The position numbers and the translations under genes were made by a program. A model generated the notes under the pieces. It saw only the letters and a list, made by a program, of their open reading frames with translations. It did not search any database and was not told the DNA's origin. Below are positions 18,161 to 27,193 of a stretch of DNA of 64,000 nucleotides, one piece after another (the first letter of the stretch is position 1; every line of letters starts with the position of its first letter). Source of the stretch: Tuwongella immobilis (GTDB taxonomy: Bacteria > Planctomycetota > Planctomycetia > Gemmatales > Gemmataceae); contig NZ_LR593887.1 in the NCBI RefSeq assembly GCF_901538355.1, positions 6,176,920 to 6,240,919 of the forward strand, read 5' to 3'.

Positions 18161-18251
18161 AATTGGGCAATCGGTGACCCGGGAATGGTCACCCTGTTGC
18201 CATGGAACTCTCCGCTACTCCTCTCGGAGAAGGCATCCGATTGCCCAAATT
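18161..18251. terminator. Nested inverted repeats between converging genes
   Basis: Outer arms AATTGGGCAATCGG (18161-18174) and CCGATTGCCCAAATT (18237-18251) are complementary with one bulge. Inside is the perfect GGTGACC / GGTCACC hairpin around 18173-18193. Lying between the methyltransferase stop and the end of the Tad operon, it could end transcription from both sides. Confidence 0.45.
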
Positions 18252-18364
18252 GTTCATCGACGGAGTTTTTTCGCTCGAATCACGCCCCAAAACCACCTCA
18301 TCCCGGCAGTCGTTTCGCATCATGGAAATCGACTGACCGGGATGATCTGGCTACAACGCAGTGT

Positions 18365-19522
18365 TCATTCGTTCGGCATCGGAATGGCATTCGTCGGAGT
18401 GGCCGTCGGGGTGGCCGGTGTGGCCATCGGTTCTTGCGGAATCGGCGACAGCGGCGGAACATTCGATAGCGGATGCATCACCCCGCCGACCGTGCCAGCC
18501 GCCCCCGGAGCCATCAGCGGAGTCGCCCCAGGAGCCAACATCGGAGACGCGATCGGTTGCGTGTGCATCGCCGGGATCACACCATTGGGCGAGGTTGCAG
18601 GCACAGACGGCGTGCTATTCCCAATCGGCTGAACGGCTTGCGCTTGCTGGATGGGCTGATTCGGCGGCAACGGCGGCAGCTTCGAGGGATCACCCGTCGC
18701 AATCGGCATCGCGGTCAGCACGACATTCGTTTCCGGCTGGGCATCCGCCGGTCGGCCAAACGCCTGCGCCAAGGACACGGCCGTTGGGTGATTCGGATTC
18801 AGCCGCATCGCCATTTCCAATTGGGTCTTCGCCGCCTGGTGCTGATTGCTCTTGAGCAACACCCCGGCAAGATTCGCTCGCGCGTCCGCCTCTGGCATCG
18901 TTTGCATCAGCCATTGGCAGCCTTCATCCACTCGCCCGGTCTGCGCCAAGCAGAACCCCATCGCCTTTTTCAGATTGGCTTCTTGGGGATCGTACCCCAT
19001 CCCCTGATGCAGCGTTTCGATGGCCCCTTGATAATCCTGGCGGCGGGCCTTCGACATGGCATACTCATACCAGAGCGAGCCATCCTTGGGCGTTTGCTGC
19101 AACATTTGTTGATACATCTGATGGGCAGACGCCACATCTCCGGATTGATCGTGTAGCCGCGCCAAGCCACGCATCGCCCCAGCGTGATTGGGCACCTGCG
19201 CCAGCACTTGTTGATAATGATCCTTGGCAGATTGCAACAGCGCTTGGCGTTGCGAATCCGAGTAGCCACCAGCATTGGCGGCATCGGTTCGCATTTCGGC
19301 CAATAACATCAGCGTGTCGGGCCGTAACACCTTTGGCTCAGACGATTTGCGTGAGGATCGGCTGAGCATTCCGCCGGCAAGAGGGGGTTCGCCGGTGGAA
19401 GCAGGGGCAACCATCCCAGGGATGGTCGATTGCGGAGCGGGACGGGTATGCTCGCGGGAGCAGCCAACCGCCCCCACCATGACCAGACAGGCAATTCCCA
19501 ACGGATGACGATAATGCCACAT
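18365..19522 (-). CDS. TPR lipoprotein of the Tad locus (TadD-like)
   Basis: A 385-residue protein; start at 19522 preceded by a G-rich site. Lipoprotein signal MWHYRHPLGIACLVMVGAVGC. Residues about 80-260 are TPR helices (AKDHYQQVLAQVPNHAGAMRGLARLHDQ, AHQMYQQMLQQTPKDGSLWYEYAMSK, AIETLHQGMGYDPQEANLKKAMGF). The last 120 residues are rich in Pro, Ala and Thr and probably disordered. It occupies the place of TadD, the TPR pilotin-like lipoprotein of Tad systems, which helps secretin assembly; role by analogy. Confidence 0.75.
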   Translation of the reverse strand: MWHYRHPLGIACLVMVGAVGCSREHTRPAPQSTIPGMVAPASTGEPPLAGGMLSRSSRKSSEPKVLRPDTLMLLAEMRTDAANAGGYSDSQRQALLQSAKDHYQQVLAQVPNHAGAMRGLARLHDQSGDVASAHQMYQQMLQQTPKDGSLWYEYAMSKARRQDYQGAIETLHQGMGYDPQEANLKKAMGFCLAQTGRVDEGCQWLMQTMPEADARANLAGVLLKSNQHQAAKTQLEMAMRLNPNHPTAVSLAQAFGRPADAQPETNVVLTAMPIATGDPSKLPPLPPNQPIQQAQAVQPIGNSTPSVPATSPNGVIPAMHTQPIASPMLAPGATPLMAPGAAGTVGGVMHPLSNVPPLSPIPQEPMATPATPTATPTNAIPMPNE

Positions 19523-19601
19523 GATCCGATATCCCCCCCAAAAGTAGCCATGCAACCAATTCCGGCCCGCGACGAACTTGAGGAGGATTCATCAGGATGC
19601 G

Positions 19602-20945
19602 TTACTTAAATTCCGCAATAAACGTCGCAGCCGACTCAACCATTAAATCCCGAGTGAGATGAATCGGTTGCCTGCGGTATCGGCAAATCGACTGCACAAT
19701 CTCCAACAAATCTCGACAATCACTCGCCCGCGGCGATCGACCTTGCGAGTAATACCGTTCATACATGTAGTCAATTGCCTCGGGGCAGGTGTTCATTCCC
19801 AGCCGCCGACAGACGCTGTTGAAAATGGCCTCATACGTCTCCCGCGTGGGGGCATTGATTTCGACTTTGTGCCGAATTCGACGCAAGAACGCATCATCGA
19901 CCAGCGCTTTGGGGTCCAAGTTTGTCGAAAAGATAATCAATTGCTCGAATGGCACTTGGAATTTCTTCCCACTGGCGACAGTCAAAAAGTCATGCCGATC
20001 TTCGAGCGGCAAAATCCAACGATTGAGGAGTTCCTTGGGGCTGACCAACTGCCGGCCAAAGTCGTCGATCAAGAACACGCCGCCGTTGGCCTTAAAGTGA
20101 ATGGGCGCTTGGTAGAATTTGGCCTCATCGTTGTAGCGCAGATCGAGCATGTCCAGATTCAATTCCCCACCGACGACGATGACCGGTCGGCGGATGCGCA
20201 CCCAGCGGGCGTCCAGCGTGCCGGTGCTGAGCAACCGCCGCACCGAGGCATCGCTGTCATCGCTGCCATCGACTCCAGGATCATCGATCTGGTGCAGCGA
20301 CGGGTCATACATGGTAATAATGTTACCATCCGCAACAAACGCATGCGGAATGTAGATCGCACCGCCGGCCGTGTTCATGAACTCGCCGATCGACCGCGCA
20401 ATGGCCGTCTTGCCGTTTCCCGGAGGGCCGTAAATGAATACGGATCGACCGGAGATAATCGCCGGTCCAATGGCGTTGAAGAGTTCATCCCGCAATACCA
20501 AATGCGAAAACGGCGCTTGCAATGTTTCGGGGTAGCACAAAATCCCGGTGACGGCCTGCCGGTAGGTCTGCTCGACATAATCTTCCAGCGGCACCGGCGC
20601 AGGCCCAACATAGGCACAGACTTGCATCGCCTCAGTCGCCCGCTTTCGGCCCAAATCGGTGAGGCTGAATTTGTAGCTGACTTCCCCGACAAGATCGCCG
20701 CCATCAATCTGAATGCACTTTTCGTCTTTGAGAAACTTGAGCGGATCGCGGATCACCTTAAACGGCAGGCAAAGATACAACGCCAAGTCGCGGCCAATCA
20801 TCGAGCCACGCACATACAGCGTTCGCAAGATCATATCATTGAGAAAGCCCAATGTCAGGCCAGATTGCTGCATCGTCTCCGGTGCCAACGGTGCATCGGG
20901 GACATTGCTATTTTCCATGTCGGAAGCAGACAGAAAGGTCGTCAT
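19602..20945 (-). CDS. AAA ATPase of the Tad locus
   Basis: A 447-residue protein. The N-terminal 110 residues are a winged-helix-like region (LGFLNDMILRTLYVRGSMIGRDLALYL, SYKFSLTDLGRKRATEAM). The AAA domain has Walker A GPPGNGKT (172-179), Walker B GGVFLIDD (289-296) and sensor IIFSTN. It is not the secretion ATPase (TadA is separate) and is closest in style to MoxR-like or IstB-like AAA proteins. Its fixed place downstream of tadC suggests a role in assembling or regulating the pilus; function unproven. An alternative start is Met10. Confidence 0.75.
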   Translation of the reverse strand: MTTFLSASDMENSNVPDAPLAPETMQQSGLTLGFLNDMILRTLYVRGSMIGRDLALYLCLPFKVIRDPLKFLKDEKCIQIDGGDLVGEVSYKFSLTDLGRKRATEAMQVCAYVGPAPVPLEDYVEQTYRQAVTGILCYPETLQAPFSHLVLRDELFNAIGPAIISGRSVFIYGPPGNGKTAIARSIGEFMNTAGGAIYIPHAFVADGNIITMYDPSLHQIDDPGVDGSDDSDASVRRLLSTGTLDARWVRIRRPVIVVGGELNLDMLDLRYNDEAKFYQAPIHFKANGGVFLIDDFGRQLVSPKELLNRWILPLEDRHDFLTVASGKKFQVPFEQLIIFSTNLDPKALVDDAFLRRIRHKVEINAPTRETYEAIFNSVCRRLGMNTCPEAIDYMYERYYSQGRSPRASDCRDLLEIVQSICRYRRQPIHLTRDLMVESAATFIAEFK

Positions 20946-21002
20946 CGGGTGCCACTCATCGCTGGAGAAAGTCGATCCAACCCAGGCTGCATCAATCGCG
21001 GC

Positions 21003-21245
21003 TTATTTCTTCCATTTTCCACGGGTGACCAAAAAGATCGAGGCGGCCCCCACGCACAGCACCAACAACACGGCGCCGTCTTGCCGACGCACAAATCCCC
21101 ACCAATATTCTTTGAATCCTTCCCAATACTGGCTCACTTTGCTGCCCAACAGCGGCGACGCCTGCACCACGGTGGGCAATAGCAGGCAGATCCCCAGCAC
21201 GCATCCGCACCACACAAGCATCGTCGTCAGCGAAGCACGTTGCAT
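21003..21245 (-). CDS. Small two-helix membrane protein
   Basis: An 80-residue protein starting at 21245 with AGGAG upstream. Two hydrophobic segments (TTMLVWCGCVLGICLLLPTVV and GAVLLVLCVGAASIFLVT) are separated by a loop rich in Trp and Tyr (VSQYWEGFKEYWWGFVRRQD), ending in a basic tail RGKWKK. No family recognised. The gene is in line with the Tad genes on both sides, so it is probably an accessory of the pilus apparatus. Confidence 0.65.
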   Translation of the reverse strand: MQRASLTTMLVWCGCVLGICLLLPTVVQASPLLGSKVSQYWEGFKEYWWGFVRRQDGAVLLVLCVGAASIFLVTRGKWKK

Positions 21246-21350
21246 CGTCCACTCCTGAAGTAGAACACCCCCCGAAGCCAATCCCGTTGGAATGACTTCG
21301 AGGGGCAGGAAAATTGGGATGTTGTCGCAATCCGACAACCATCATCGGGA

Positions 21351-22055
21351 TTACCGGGTGCCGCCACCAGCCGCCGCACCCGCGTTGTTGGCACCGCCCG
21401 CAGCAGCGCCTGCCGCCCCGGCACCTGCCGCACCGATGCCGCCAGCACCGCCAGCCGCACCGCCACCCGCTGCACCACCACCCGCCGCACCACCCGCACC
21501 CAAGAGCGATCCTTGGACGGATGCAGTGTTTTGGAGGTCAACCAGCGAAGCCGACAGACCGCGTTGATTGACTTCGACCGGATCGTGCACCAGAACTTCA
21601 AACTGCATGGGGCGGCCAGCCGTTTGCGAATTCAGATAGCGCTGAATGGCTTGAATCCGCTTGCCGTCCAATTCCTGCCGTTGTTGAGCGTACAACGCGG
21701 GTTCACCTTCACTGTAGCTCAGATCCCGAGCCGTGGCGAGAAATAGTCGGCCATCCGGCGCGGGACGACGACGAATCAGATTATCCAGCTTTTCCATCCC
21801 GCCGGGATGAAGTTTGTCCGTTCCCGGTTCAAAGTGATAATTCCAAATGGTCTGATCGAGGATGTGCCCGTTTTGCGCCTGCGCTCCGAAATAGCTCACC
21901 ACCGAGCTGCGGGCTTGGGCGTTGTAGCGTTCCGGCCAGCAGGGATCGACAAAATTGGAGACGCGATCACCCGTGACTCCCGTGCAGCCAACTCCCATTG
22001 CCAGCGTCAGACCCAGCCCCCCAACCGCCAGACACCGTTGCATGAATCCCTTCAT
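21351..22055 (-). CDS. Exported lipoprotein with Gly/Ala-rich tail
   Basis: A 234-residue protein. Signal MKGFMQRCLAVGGLGLTLAMGVGC looks like a lipoprotein signal, although Gly at -3 is unusual. The middle contains PCWPERYNAQARSSV, FEPGTDKLHPGGMEKLDNLIRR and KRIQAIQRYLNSQ, a weak resemblance to OmpA-like peptidoglycan-binding domains (F..G...L...L..). The last 50 residues are almost only Gly and Ala. It sits between tadC and the small membrane protein and is probably an envelope component of the Tad machine. Confidence 0.65.
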   Translation of the reverse strand: MKGFMQRCLAVGGLGLTLAMGVGCTGVTGDRVSNFVDPCWPERYNAQARSSVVSYFGAQAQNGHILDQTIWNYHFEPGTDKLHPGGMEKLDNLIRRRPAPDGRLFLATARDLSYSEGEPALYAQQRQELDGKRIQAIQRYLNSQTAGRPMQFEVLVHDPVEVNQRGLSASLVDLQNTASVQGSLLGAGGAAGGGAAGGGAAGGAGGIGAAGAGAAGAAAGGANNAGAAAGGGTR

Positions 22056-22185
22056 CGCACCGTTCCCCCAAAGAAAATTGGATCATGCGAAGATCCCCCC
22101 GATCGCCTCCCATGCAATCTTCAGGGTATCGCCCCAACCAGAATCCTTCCGATTTGGGACGATTTTCAGCGACCGATCATTCCAA

Positions 22186-23124
22186 TTACAGCGACACCTT
22201 CGAAATTTGGATCGCTGCCGGGCCGACCAACACGACGAAAATCGCCGGGAAGATAAACAGCACCAGCGGGAAGATCAGTTGCACTGCAGTCTTCGCAGCC
22301 TTTTCTTCGGCAATTTGACGGCGCCGAGTTCGCATAGAATCGGATTGTACGCGTAAAGCTTGGGCAATACTCGATCCAAACCGGTCGGCTTGAATCAAAA
22401 TGGCCGCCAACGAGCGCATATCATCCACCCCCGTACGAACGCCCAACTCATGCAGCACCTCGCGGCGGGGGACGCCCATCTGCAATTGCAGGTTGGCCAG
22501 GGCGAACTCTTCGCAGAGCACCGGGGCGTGCCCGGCCATCTCATCGTTGACCTTCCGCATGGCCGCATCCAACCCCAACCCGGACTCCACGCAGACCACC
22601 ATCAAGTCGAGCGCATCGGGCAACGTCAAGAAAATCGCCTGCTGGCGTGCGGCAATCATAAAATCAAACACGAACGAGGGAATCACCCAGCCCCCCGCCA
22701 CCGAAGCCACAGCGACGAAGAGGTAGATTTGCGGCTCTTGGGAGGGATCGAGCAGATAGAACAACACCGGCGGCAACAGCGACATCAATCGGAACGCCAT
22801 CACCAACCCGAAGAAGACAGTCATGTGAATATCACGATGAAAGCCCGCATTCGCCAGTTTGGTTTTCAGCGTGTTGCGTTCCGCATCGTTTTTCGGCTCC
22901 ATCCCTTTGCCAAGGGTTGAAACCATATCGCGGATATTTTGAAATTTCTTCTGTTCGTCTTCTTTGGCCATCTCTTCCAAGTCGGCCAATGATTTCGGAC
23001 GCCCGATGCGGTCGAGCCGCTCTTCGGCAACATTTTCTTTCTGGGTGAACAGATTGAGGATGACCCACAACCCACCCGCAACCACCAAAAACACGATATA
23101 CGGAATGAACGCTTGCAGATCCAT
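22186..23124 (-). CDS. tadC: Tad inner-membrane platform protein TadC
   Basis: A 312-residue type II secretion F-domain protein. It has an N-terminal helix, LPDALDLMVVCVESGLGLDAAM (the GspF signature), LGVRTGVDDMRSLAAILIQADRFGSSIAQALRVQSDSMRTRRRQIAEEKAAK, and two C-terminal hydrophobic helices. TadC pairs with TadB as the polytopic platform on which the TadA ATPase drives Flp pilin assembly. tadB ends 31 bases upstream in the same operon. Confidence 0.92.
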   Translation of the reverse strand: MDLQAFIPYIVFLVVAGGLWVILNLFTQKENVAEERLDRIGRPKSLADLEEMAKEDEQKKFQNIRDMVSTLGKGMEPKNDAERNTLKTKLANAGFHRDIHMTVFFGLVMAFRLMSLLPPVLFYLLDPSQEPQIYLFVAVASVAGGWVIPSFVFDFMIAARQQAIFLTLPDALDLMVVCVESGLGLDAAMRKVNDEMAGHAPVLCEEFALANLQLQMGVPRREVLHELGVRTGVDDMRSLAAILIQADRFGSSIAQALRVQSDSMRTRRRQIAEEKAAKTAVQLIFPLVLFIFPAIFVVLVGPAAIQISKVSL

Positions 23125-23154
23125 GGGTGATTCACTCGTGGTGGTGCAACAGAA

Positions 23155-24117
23155 TTAGACCTTGATATCGATAATTTTCTTGATCGCGTACGAACCGATG
23201 AGCATAAAGATGACCGCACCAACACTCATCAACTGGCCCATGGGATCTTCCCACAGGAGCGCAATGTAGTCCGGCTTCATGTGCAACATCAGCAGCAACA
23301 GGCCAATGGGCAGGCTGACCAGCACGATCCCGGAGAGGCGACCTTCGGCGGTCAGCGCCTTCACTTGGCCCAAAATCTTGTAGCGTTCGCGGATGATGTA
23401 GCCAATTCGGTCCAGAATTTCGGCCAAGTCACCCCCGGTTTGTCGCTGAATGGCAACGGCCGTGACGAAGAACTTCAAGTCCATATTCGGAACGCGATCC
23501 ACCATGCCTCGCAGCGCTTCTTCCAGCGGGATGCCAAGGTTCTGCTCTTCGTACACACGCGCAAATTCTTTACTGATGGGGGCGGGCATTTCTTCGGCAA
23601 CGACATGCATCCCCGCTGCCAGCGAGTGACCAGCGCGTAACGCCCGGGCCACCAGCTCCATGGCATCCGAAAGTTGGGCGGCGAACGCCTTCATGCGGGC
23701 ATTTCGCTTGAATTGCACCCACATAAACGGCAGCGCAAACATCAACCCGCCACCGATGGGAGCGACAAAAATGTTGGCGACCACGGCACTAAAGGTGGCA
23801 CCCACCAGGGCCATCCCCACTGCGACGGCGAAGATCGCACTGGGGCGGTAGGGCAAATCCGCTTGTTGCAACGCCTTTTCGAGGTTCAGTGCTTCGGGCA
23901 TGAACTTGTCGAAAATCGTCTTTTTGCCCAGTTCATCATAGGCTTGCTTGAACAACAGATCGGCGGAGGATTCTTTCCGGGGAACATTCCGTCCCACCAG
24001 GGTATCCAGCCGTTCTGCGGCTTTGTTGTTCTCTCCCCCGGTGGAGAACAGGGTGATGACCACGCCGATGCCGGCAACCACCACAAACACCAGTGCAGGA
24101 ATGAGATAATCTTCCAT
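23155..24117 (-). CDS. tadB: Tad inner-membrane platform protein TadB
   Basis: A 320-residue paralogue of TadC. It has an N-terminal membrane helix (LIPALVFVVVAGIGVVITLF), a cytoplasmic part, two central helices, then the GspF signature LSDAMELVARALRAGHSLAAGM and QRQTGGDLAEILDRIGYIIRERYKILGQVKALTAEGRLSG, followed by two C-terminal helices. It forms the platform of the Flp pilus with TadC. Confidence 0.92.
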   Translation of the reverse strand: MEDYLIPALVFVVVAGIGVVITLFSTGGENNKAAERLDTLVGRNVPRKESSADLLFKQAYDELGKKTIFDKFMPEALNLEKALQQADLPYRPSAIFAVAVGMALVGATFSAVVANIFVAPIGGGLMFALPFMWVQFKRNARMKAFAAQLSDAMELVARALRAGHSLAAGMHVVAEEMPAPISKEFARVYEEQNLGIPLEEALRGMVDRVPNMDLKFFVTAVAIQRQTGGDLAEILDRIGYIIRERYKILGQVKALTAEGRLSGIVLVSLPIGLLLLMLHMKPDYIALLWEDPMGQLMSVGAVIFMLIGSYAIKKIIDIKV

Positions 24118-24141
24118 AGCGGTATACCCTAAGTGTGCAAG

Positions 24142-24390
24142 TCAAACCTGCAATGGTCGGGAAATGATCCATTGCCCGGAAGCAGCAGTCACAACCGATT
24201 GTCCCATCCTGCGGACGCTGAGAGTCCCCGTTTCGGGATCACGGCTTCCGTTGGCGGGTTCCACCACACGACGGGCACCGAGCCAATCCCTTGTGGCAAG
24301 CTCGTGGGGGGTCTCGAGCGTGGACAAGGGCCCCAGAAGCGAAATCATCGCTTCCGGGCCATCACAGCCAAACCATGAATCATCGATCAA
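24142..24390 (-). CDS. Small ORF coupled to tadA
   Basis: 82 codons filling the gap between tadA and tadB. The TTG start at 24390 overlaps the tadA stop (TTGA), and an internal ATG at 24348 is possible. The peptide ([21 protein letters not shown]..., [20 protein letters not shown]) resembles no family I know and has no signal or membrane helix. Overlap, spacing and ordinary codon choice favour a real gene; its role in the Tad system is unknown. Confidence 0.45.
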   Translation of the reverse strand: MIDDSWFGCDGPEAMISLLGPLSTLETPHELATRDWLGARRVVEPANGSRDPETGTLSVRRMGQSVVTAASGQWIISRPLQV

Positions 24391-25781
24391 TCCCGCATCA
24401 GAATCCGTTCCGAGAACATATTCGAAGGGAGCTTAATCCCCTTCGCTTCCAGCCGGTTGATGAACGACGGTCGCACGCCGGTGGCTTCAAATTGGCCATA
24501 GGCTTTGCCGTTCTGATCAATCCCCAACTGTTTGTACCGGAAGATTTCCTGCATGATGATAATGTCTTGTTCCATGTTCATCACTTCGGTAATGCTGGTG
24601 ACCTTTCGCGGACCGCCCTGCAGACGATTCGCCTGAATCACCACATCCACCGCCGAGGCGATTTGTTGCCGCATCGCCTTGAGCGGCAATTCAAAGCCGC
24701 CCATCATGATCATGGTTTCCAAGCGCGACAACCCTTCGCGGGGGGTGTTGGCGTGCAGCGTGGTCATCGAACCGGAGTGACCCGTGTTCATGGCCTGCAA
24801 CATGTCCAAAGTTTCCGCGCCCCGGCATTCCCCAATGATGATGCGTTCTGGCCGCATCCGCAGGGCGTTCTTCACCAGGTCGCGGGTGGTCACCGCACCT
24901 TTGCCTTCAATGTTGGGCGGCCGCGTTTCCAACCGAACCACGTGATCTTGCTGGAGTTGCAACTCGGCGGCGTCTTCGATCGTCACCAGCCGCTCATCGT
25001 TGGGAATGAAGCTGGACAGCGTGTTGAGCAGCGTGGTTTTACCGCAACCGGTACCGCCGGAGATCACAATATTCAAGCGAGCCTTGATTGCCGCTTCCAT
25101 CAGCATCGCCATTTCCGGCGAGAAGGCTTTATAATTGAGCAAATCTTCGAGCTTGAGCGGATTGGAACCGAATCGACGAATCGACAGCGAGGCACCGTCC
25201 AGCGCAATGGGTGGAATGACCGCGTTCACGCGCGAGCCGTCCGGCAACCGGGCATCGACCAACGGCGAGGTTTCATCCACCCGACGACCGACCTTCGAGA
25301 CGATTCGGTCGATGATTTGCAGCAAATGGTCGTTATCGCGGAAGACGATTTCGGTCTTTTCCAACTTCCCGCGGCGTTCGACATACACGCTCTTGGGGCC
25401 GTTGACCAGAATATCGCTCACGGTGGGGTCTTTGAGCAACGGTTCCAGTGGGCCGAACCCGAGCACTTCATCGAGAATCGATTCGATGATGAGTTCCCGG
25501 TCGCCTCGGGAGAGCATGGGATTTTCGGTATCGCACAACGCTTCGATCACGCGACGCACTTCACGGCGAAGCTGCTCGTTGTTGTTGACATCCTTGACAC
25601 GGGTGAAATCCAGGCGTTCCACCAGCTTGGCGTGAATTTGTCGCTTGAGTTCTTCGTTTTTCTGGCCGATGTTGGCCATACTTCCCATGGAACTTTGCGA
25701 GCCGCCACCCAGTCGAGACGTGGTGGTTCCCTGGTGCGAAATGCTGTTGAGCTTGGTCAGCCCTTGTTGCAACCGTGACAT
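24387..25781 (-). CDS. tadA: Tad secretion ATPase TadA/CpaF
   Basis: A 464-residue type II/IV secretion ATPase. Start at 25781 ([12 protein letters not shown]) with AAGGAAG upstream. Features include [28 protein letters not shown], the [12 protein letters not shown] Walker A near residues 242-253, the Asp box and [41 protein letters not shown]. It hydrolyses ATP on the cytoplasmic side to power assembly of Flp pili. The full set of hallmark motifs is present. Confidence 0.95.
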   Translation of the reverse strand: MSRLQQGLTKLNSISHQGTTTSRLGGGSQSSMGSMANIGQKNEELKRQIHAKLVERLDFTRVKDVNNNEQLRREVRRVIEALCDTENPMLSRGDRELIIESILDEVLGFGPLEPLLKDPTVSDILVNGPKSVYVERRGKLEKTEIVFRDNDHLLQIIDRIVSKVGRRVDETSPLVDARLPDGSRVNAVIPPIALDGASLSIRRFGSNPLKLEDLLNYKAFSPEMAMLMEAAIKARLNIVISGGTGCGKTTLLNTLSSFIPNDERLVTIEDAAELQLQQDHVVRLETRPPNIEGKGAVTTRDLVKNALRMRPERIIIGECRGAETLDMLQAMNTGHSGSMTTLHANTPREGLSRLETMIMMGGFELPLKAMRQQIASAVDVVIQANRLQGGPRKVTSITEVMNMEQDIIIMQEIFRYKQLGIDQNGKAYGQFEATGVRPSFINRLEAKGIKLPSNMFSERILMRD

Positions 25782-25845
25782 CGCCACTTCCTTATGATAC
25801 GCAGAGCATGCTAGTCTCAAGAAGACGGACAGCGCAACTCACTTG

Positions 25846-27069
25846 TTACGATCGACCAAAGAACCGCCCCCAACCGCTGCCTTTGCCGGGCTTGTCGGGC
25901 GGAGCCGACGCGGTGGATGTTTTCCCGCACAAGGCCGCCGCCATCCCCGCCATGCTTTGCTGCACGCGCGATCGTGGCGCAAACTGAATCAGCGGTTTCC
26001 CTTCGATTCGGGCCGCGGCAACCGCTTTGGAATCGTTGGGAATCTGCCAGAAAATCGATTTCCCGATCACTTCTTCGGCCTTCTTCAGGCTAATGGGGTC
26101 TTCCTGACCTTCCCCGCCAACGCGGTTGACCACCACCCGAACCTTCTCGGCCAGGTTATCTTCGATTTGCAGCGTGTGCAACATGCGGACCACATTGCGC
26201 AGGCTGCTCAAATCGAGTTGAGCGACCAACAGAATCACATCGGCGAGCCGCAATCCCATCAAATCGGTGGGGAGTAGCCCTTTGCTTAGATCCAGAATCA
26301 TATGATTATACGAGATCCGAAGCAGATTCAAGATCCGCTCGACGTGCCCCTCGTGGATCAAGCTAATTTCGTGCATTTCCAGCGGATGCCGAAGCAAACT
26401 CACCCCCGTTTCCGGGTGTCGAGCCGCCGCCCGCTTCAGAAAGTTCATGTCCAGCCGTTCGATATTCCGAGCCACATCCGCCATGGAAAGCGTGTCCATC
26501 TGGGACATATCCATGACAATGTCCGCATCGCCCAGCGCCAAGTCCAGGTCGATGAGCGCGACGTTGTTGTTGGGATCGGCCGCCAGCGTCGCCGCCAGAT
26601 TCACGCCAATGGTCGTACAACCAACCCCGCCACGCGACCCCAGCAGTGCCACTGTCAACGTGCTGCGGGTTCCCGGATCGGGTACCCCCGGACCTTGCAC
26701 ATACGTGCCCGATTCGTTCAACGCGCGACGCAACGAGGTCAACAGGCTTTCAAATTCCAACGGCAAGGTCAGGAAGTAGCGTGCCCCGCGCTGCAGCGAT
26801 TGCAGCAAGGCTTGGTGATCCGAACTGATGGTGAGAATGGGAAGTTTGGGATATTGGGCACAAATTTGCGAAATCATCATCAGTGCCCGATTTCGATCCG
26901 AATCGAGCGCGACGATGACCAGATCCGGCACCGAGCTTTTAATCACATCATCAAAATATTCGTATTTCGCACAAACCGCCTCAAGCCAGACAAAATCGAC
27001 CCCGAGCAACGACGTGCGGAGTGCTTCCCGGCTTGTTTCCGAGGGATCGACGATTGCGATACGTTGCAT
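25846..27069 (-). CDS. tadZ: Tad localisation ATPase TadZ/CpaE
   Basis: A 407-residue protein; start at Met 27069 (MQRIAIVDPSETSREALRTS). The N-terminal 120 residues look like a receiver-type domain, and the rest is a MinD/ParA-like ATPase with GSRGGVGCTTIG (near 144-155) and DLDLALGDADIVMD. TadZ-type proteins localise the Tad machine at the cell pole. C-terminal residues are Gly/Ser-rich and end GSGWGRFFGRS. Same operon as tadA, 64 bases upstream. Confidence 0.88.
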   Translation of the reverse strand: MQRIAIVDPSETSREALRTSLLGVDFVWLEAVCAKYEYFDDVIKSSVPDLVIVALDSDRNRALMMISQICAQYPKLPILTISSDHQALLQSLQRGARYFLTLPLEFESLLTSLRRALNESGTYVQGPGVPDPGTRSTLTVALLGSRGGVGCTTIGVNLAATLAADPNNNVALIDLDLALGDADIVMDMSQMDTLSMADVARNIERLDMNFLKRAAARHPETGVSLLRHPLEMHEISLIHEGHVERILNLLRISYNHMILDLSKGLLPTDLMGLRLADVILLVAQLDLSSLRNVVRMLHTLQIEDNLAEKVRVVVNRVGGEGQEDPISLKKAEEVIGKSIFWQIPNDSKAVAAARIEGKPLIQFAPRSRVQQSMAGMAAALCGKTSTASAPPDKPGKGSGWGRFFGRS

Positions 27070-27193
27070 ACAGTTCACCGCTTCTGGATTCGCAGGTGTC
27101 AAACAACCCGACTCGCCGTTGGCATACCGGCGAGACGGGCAAGTTGTTCAGTCGGTTGTCAGAAGACCTCGCGGCGAGTTCTTCGTCAATCGA

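Noticed and set aside
19659-21182. 507-codon plus-strand open frame over the AAA ATPase
   Set aside because: Walker A and B motifs lie on the minus strand in the expected order; the plus strand shows no protein family.
24291-25778. 495-codon plus-strand open frame over tadA
   Set aside because: It runs antisense to an unmistakable TadA with all motifs. Its translation is rich in His, Arg and Gln as expected from the shadow of a GC-rich gene.
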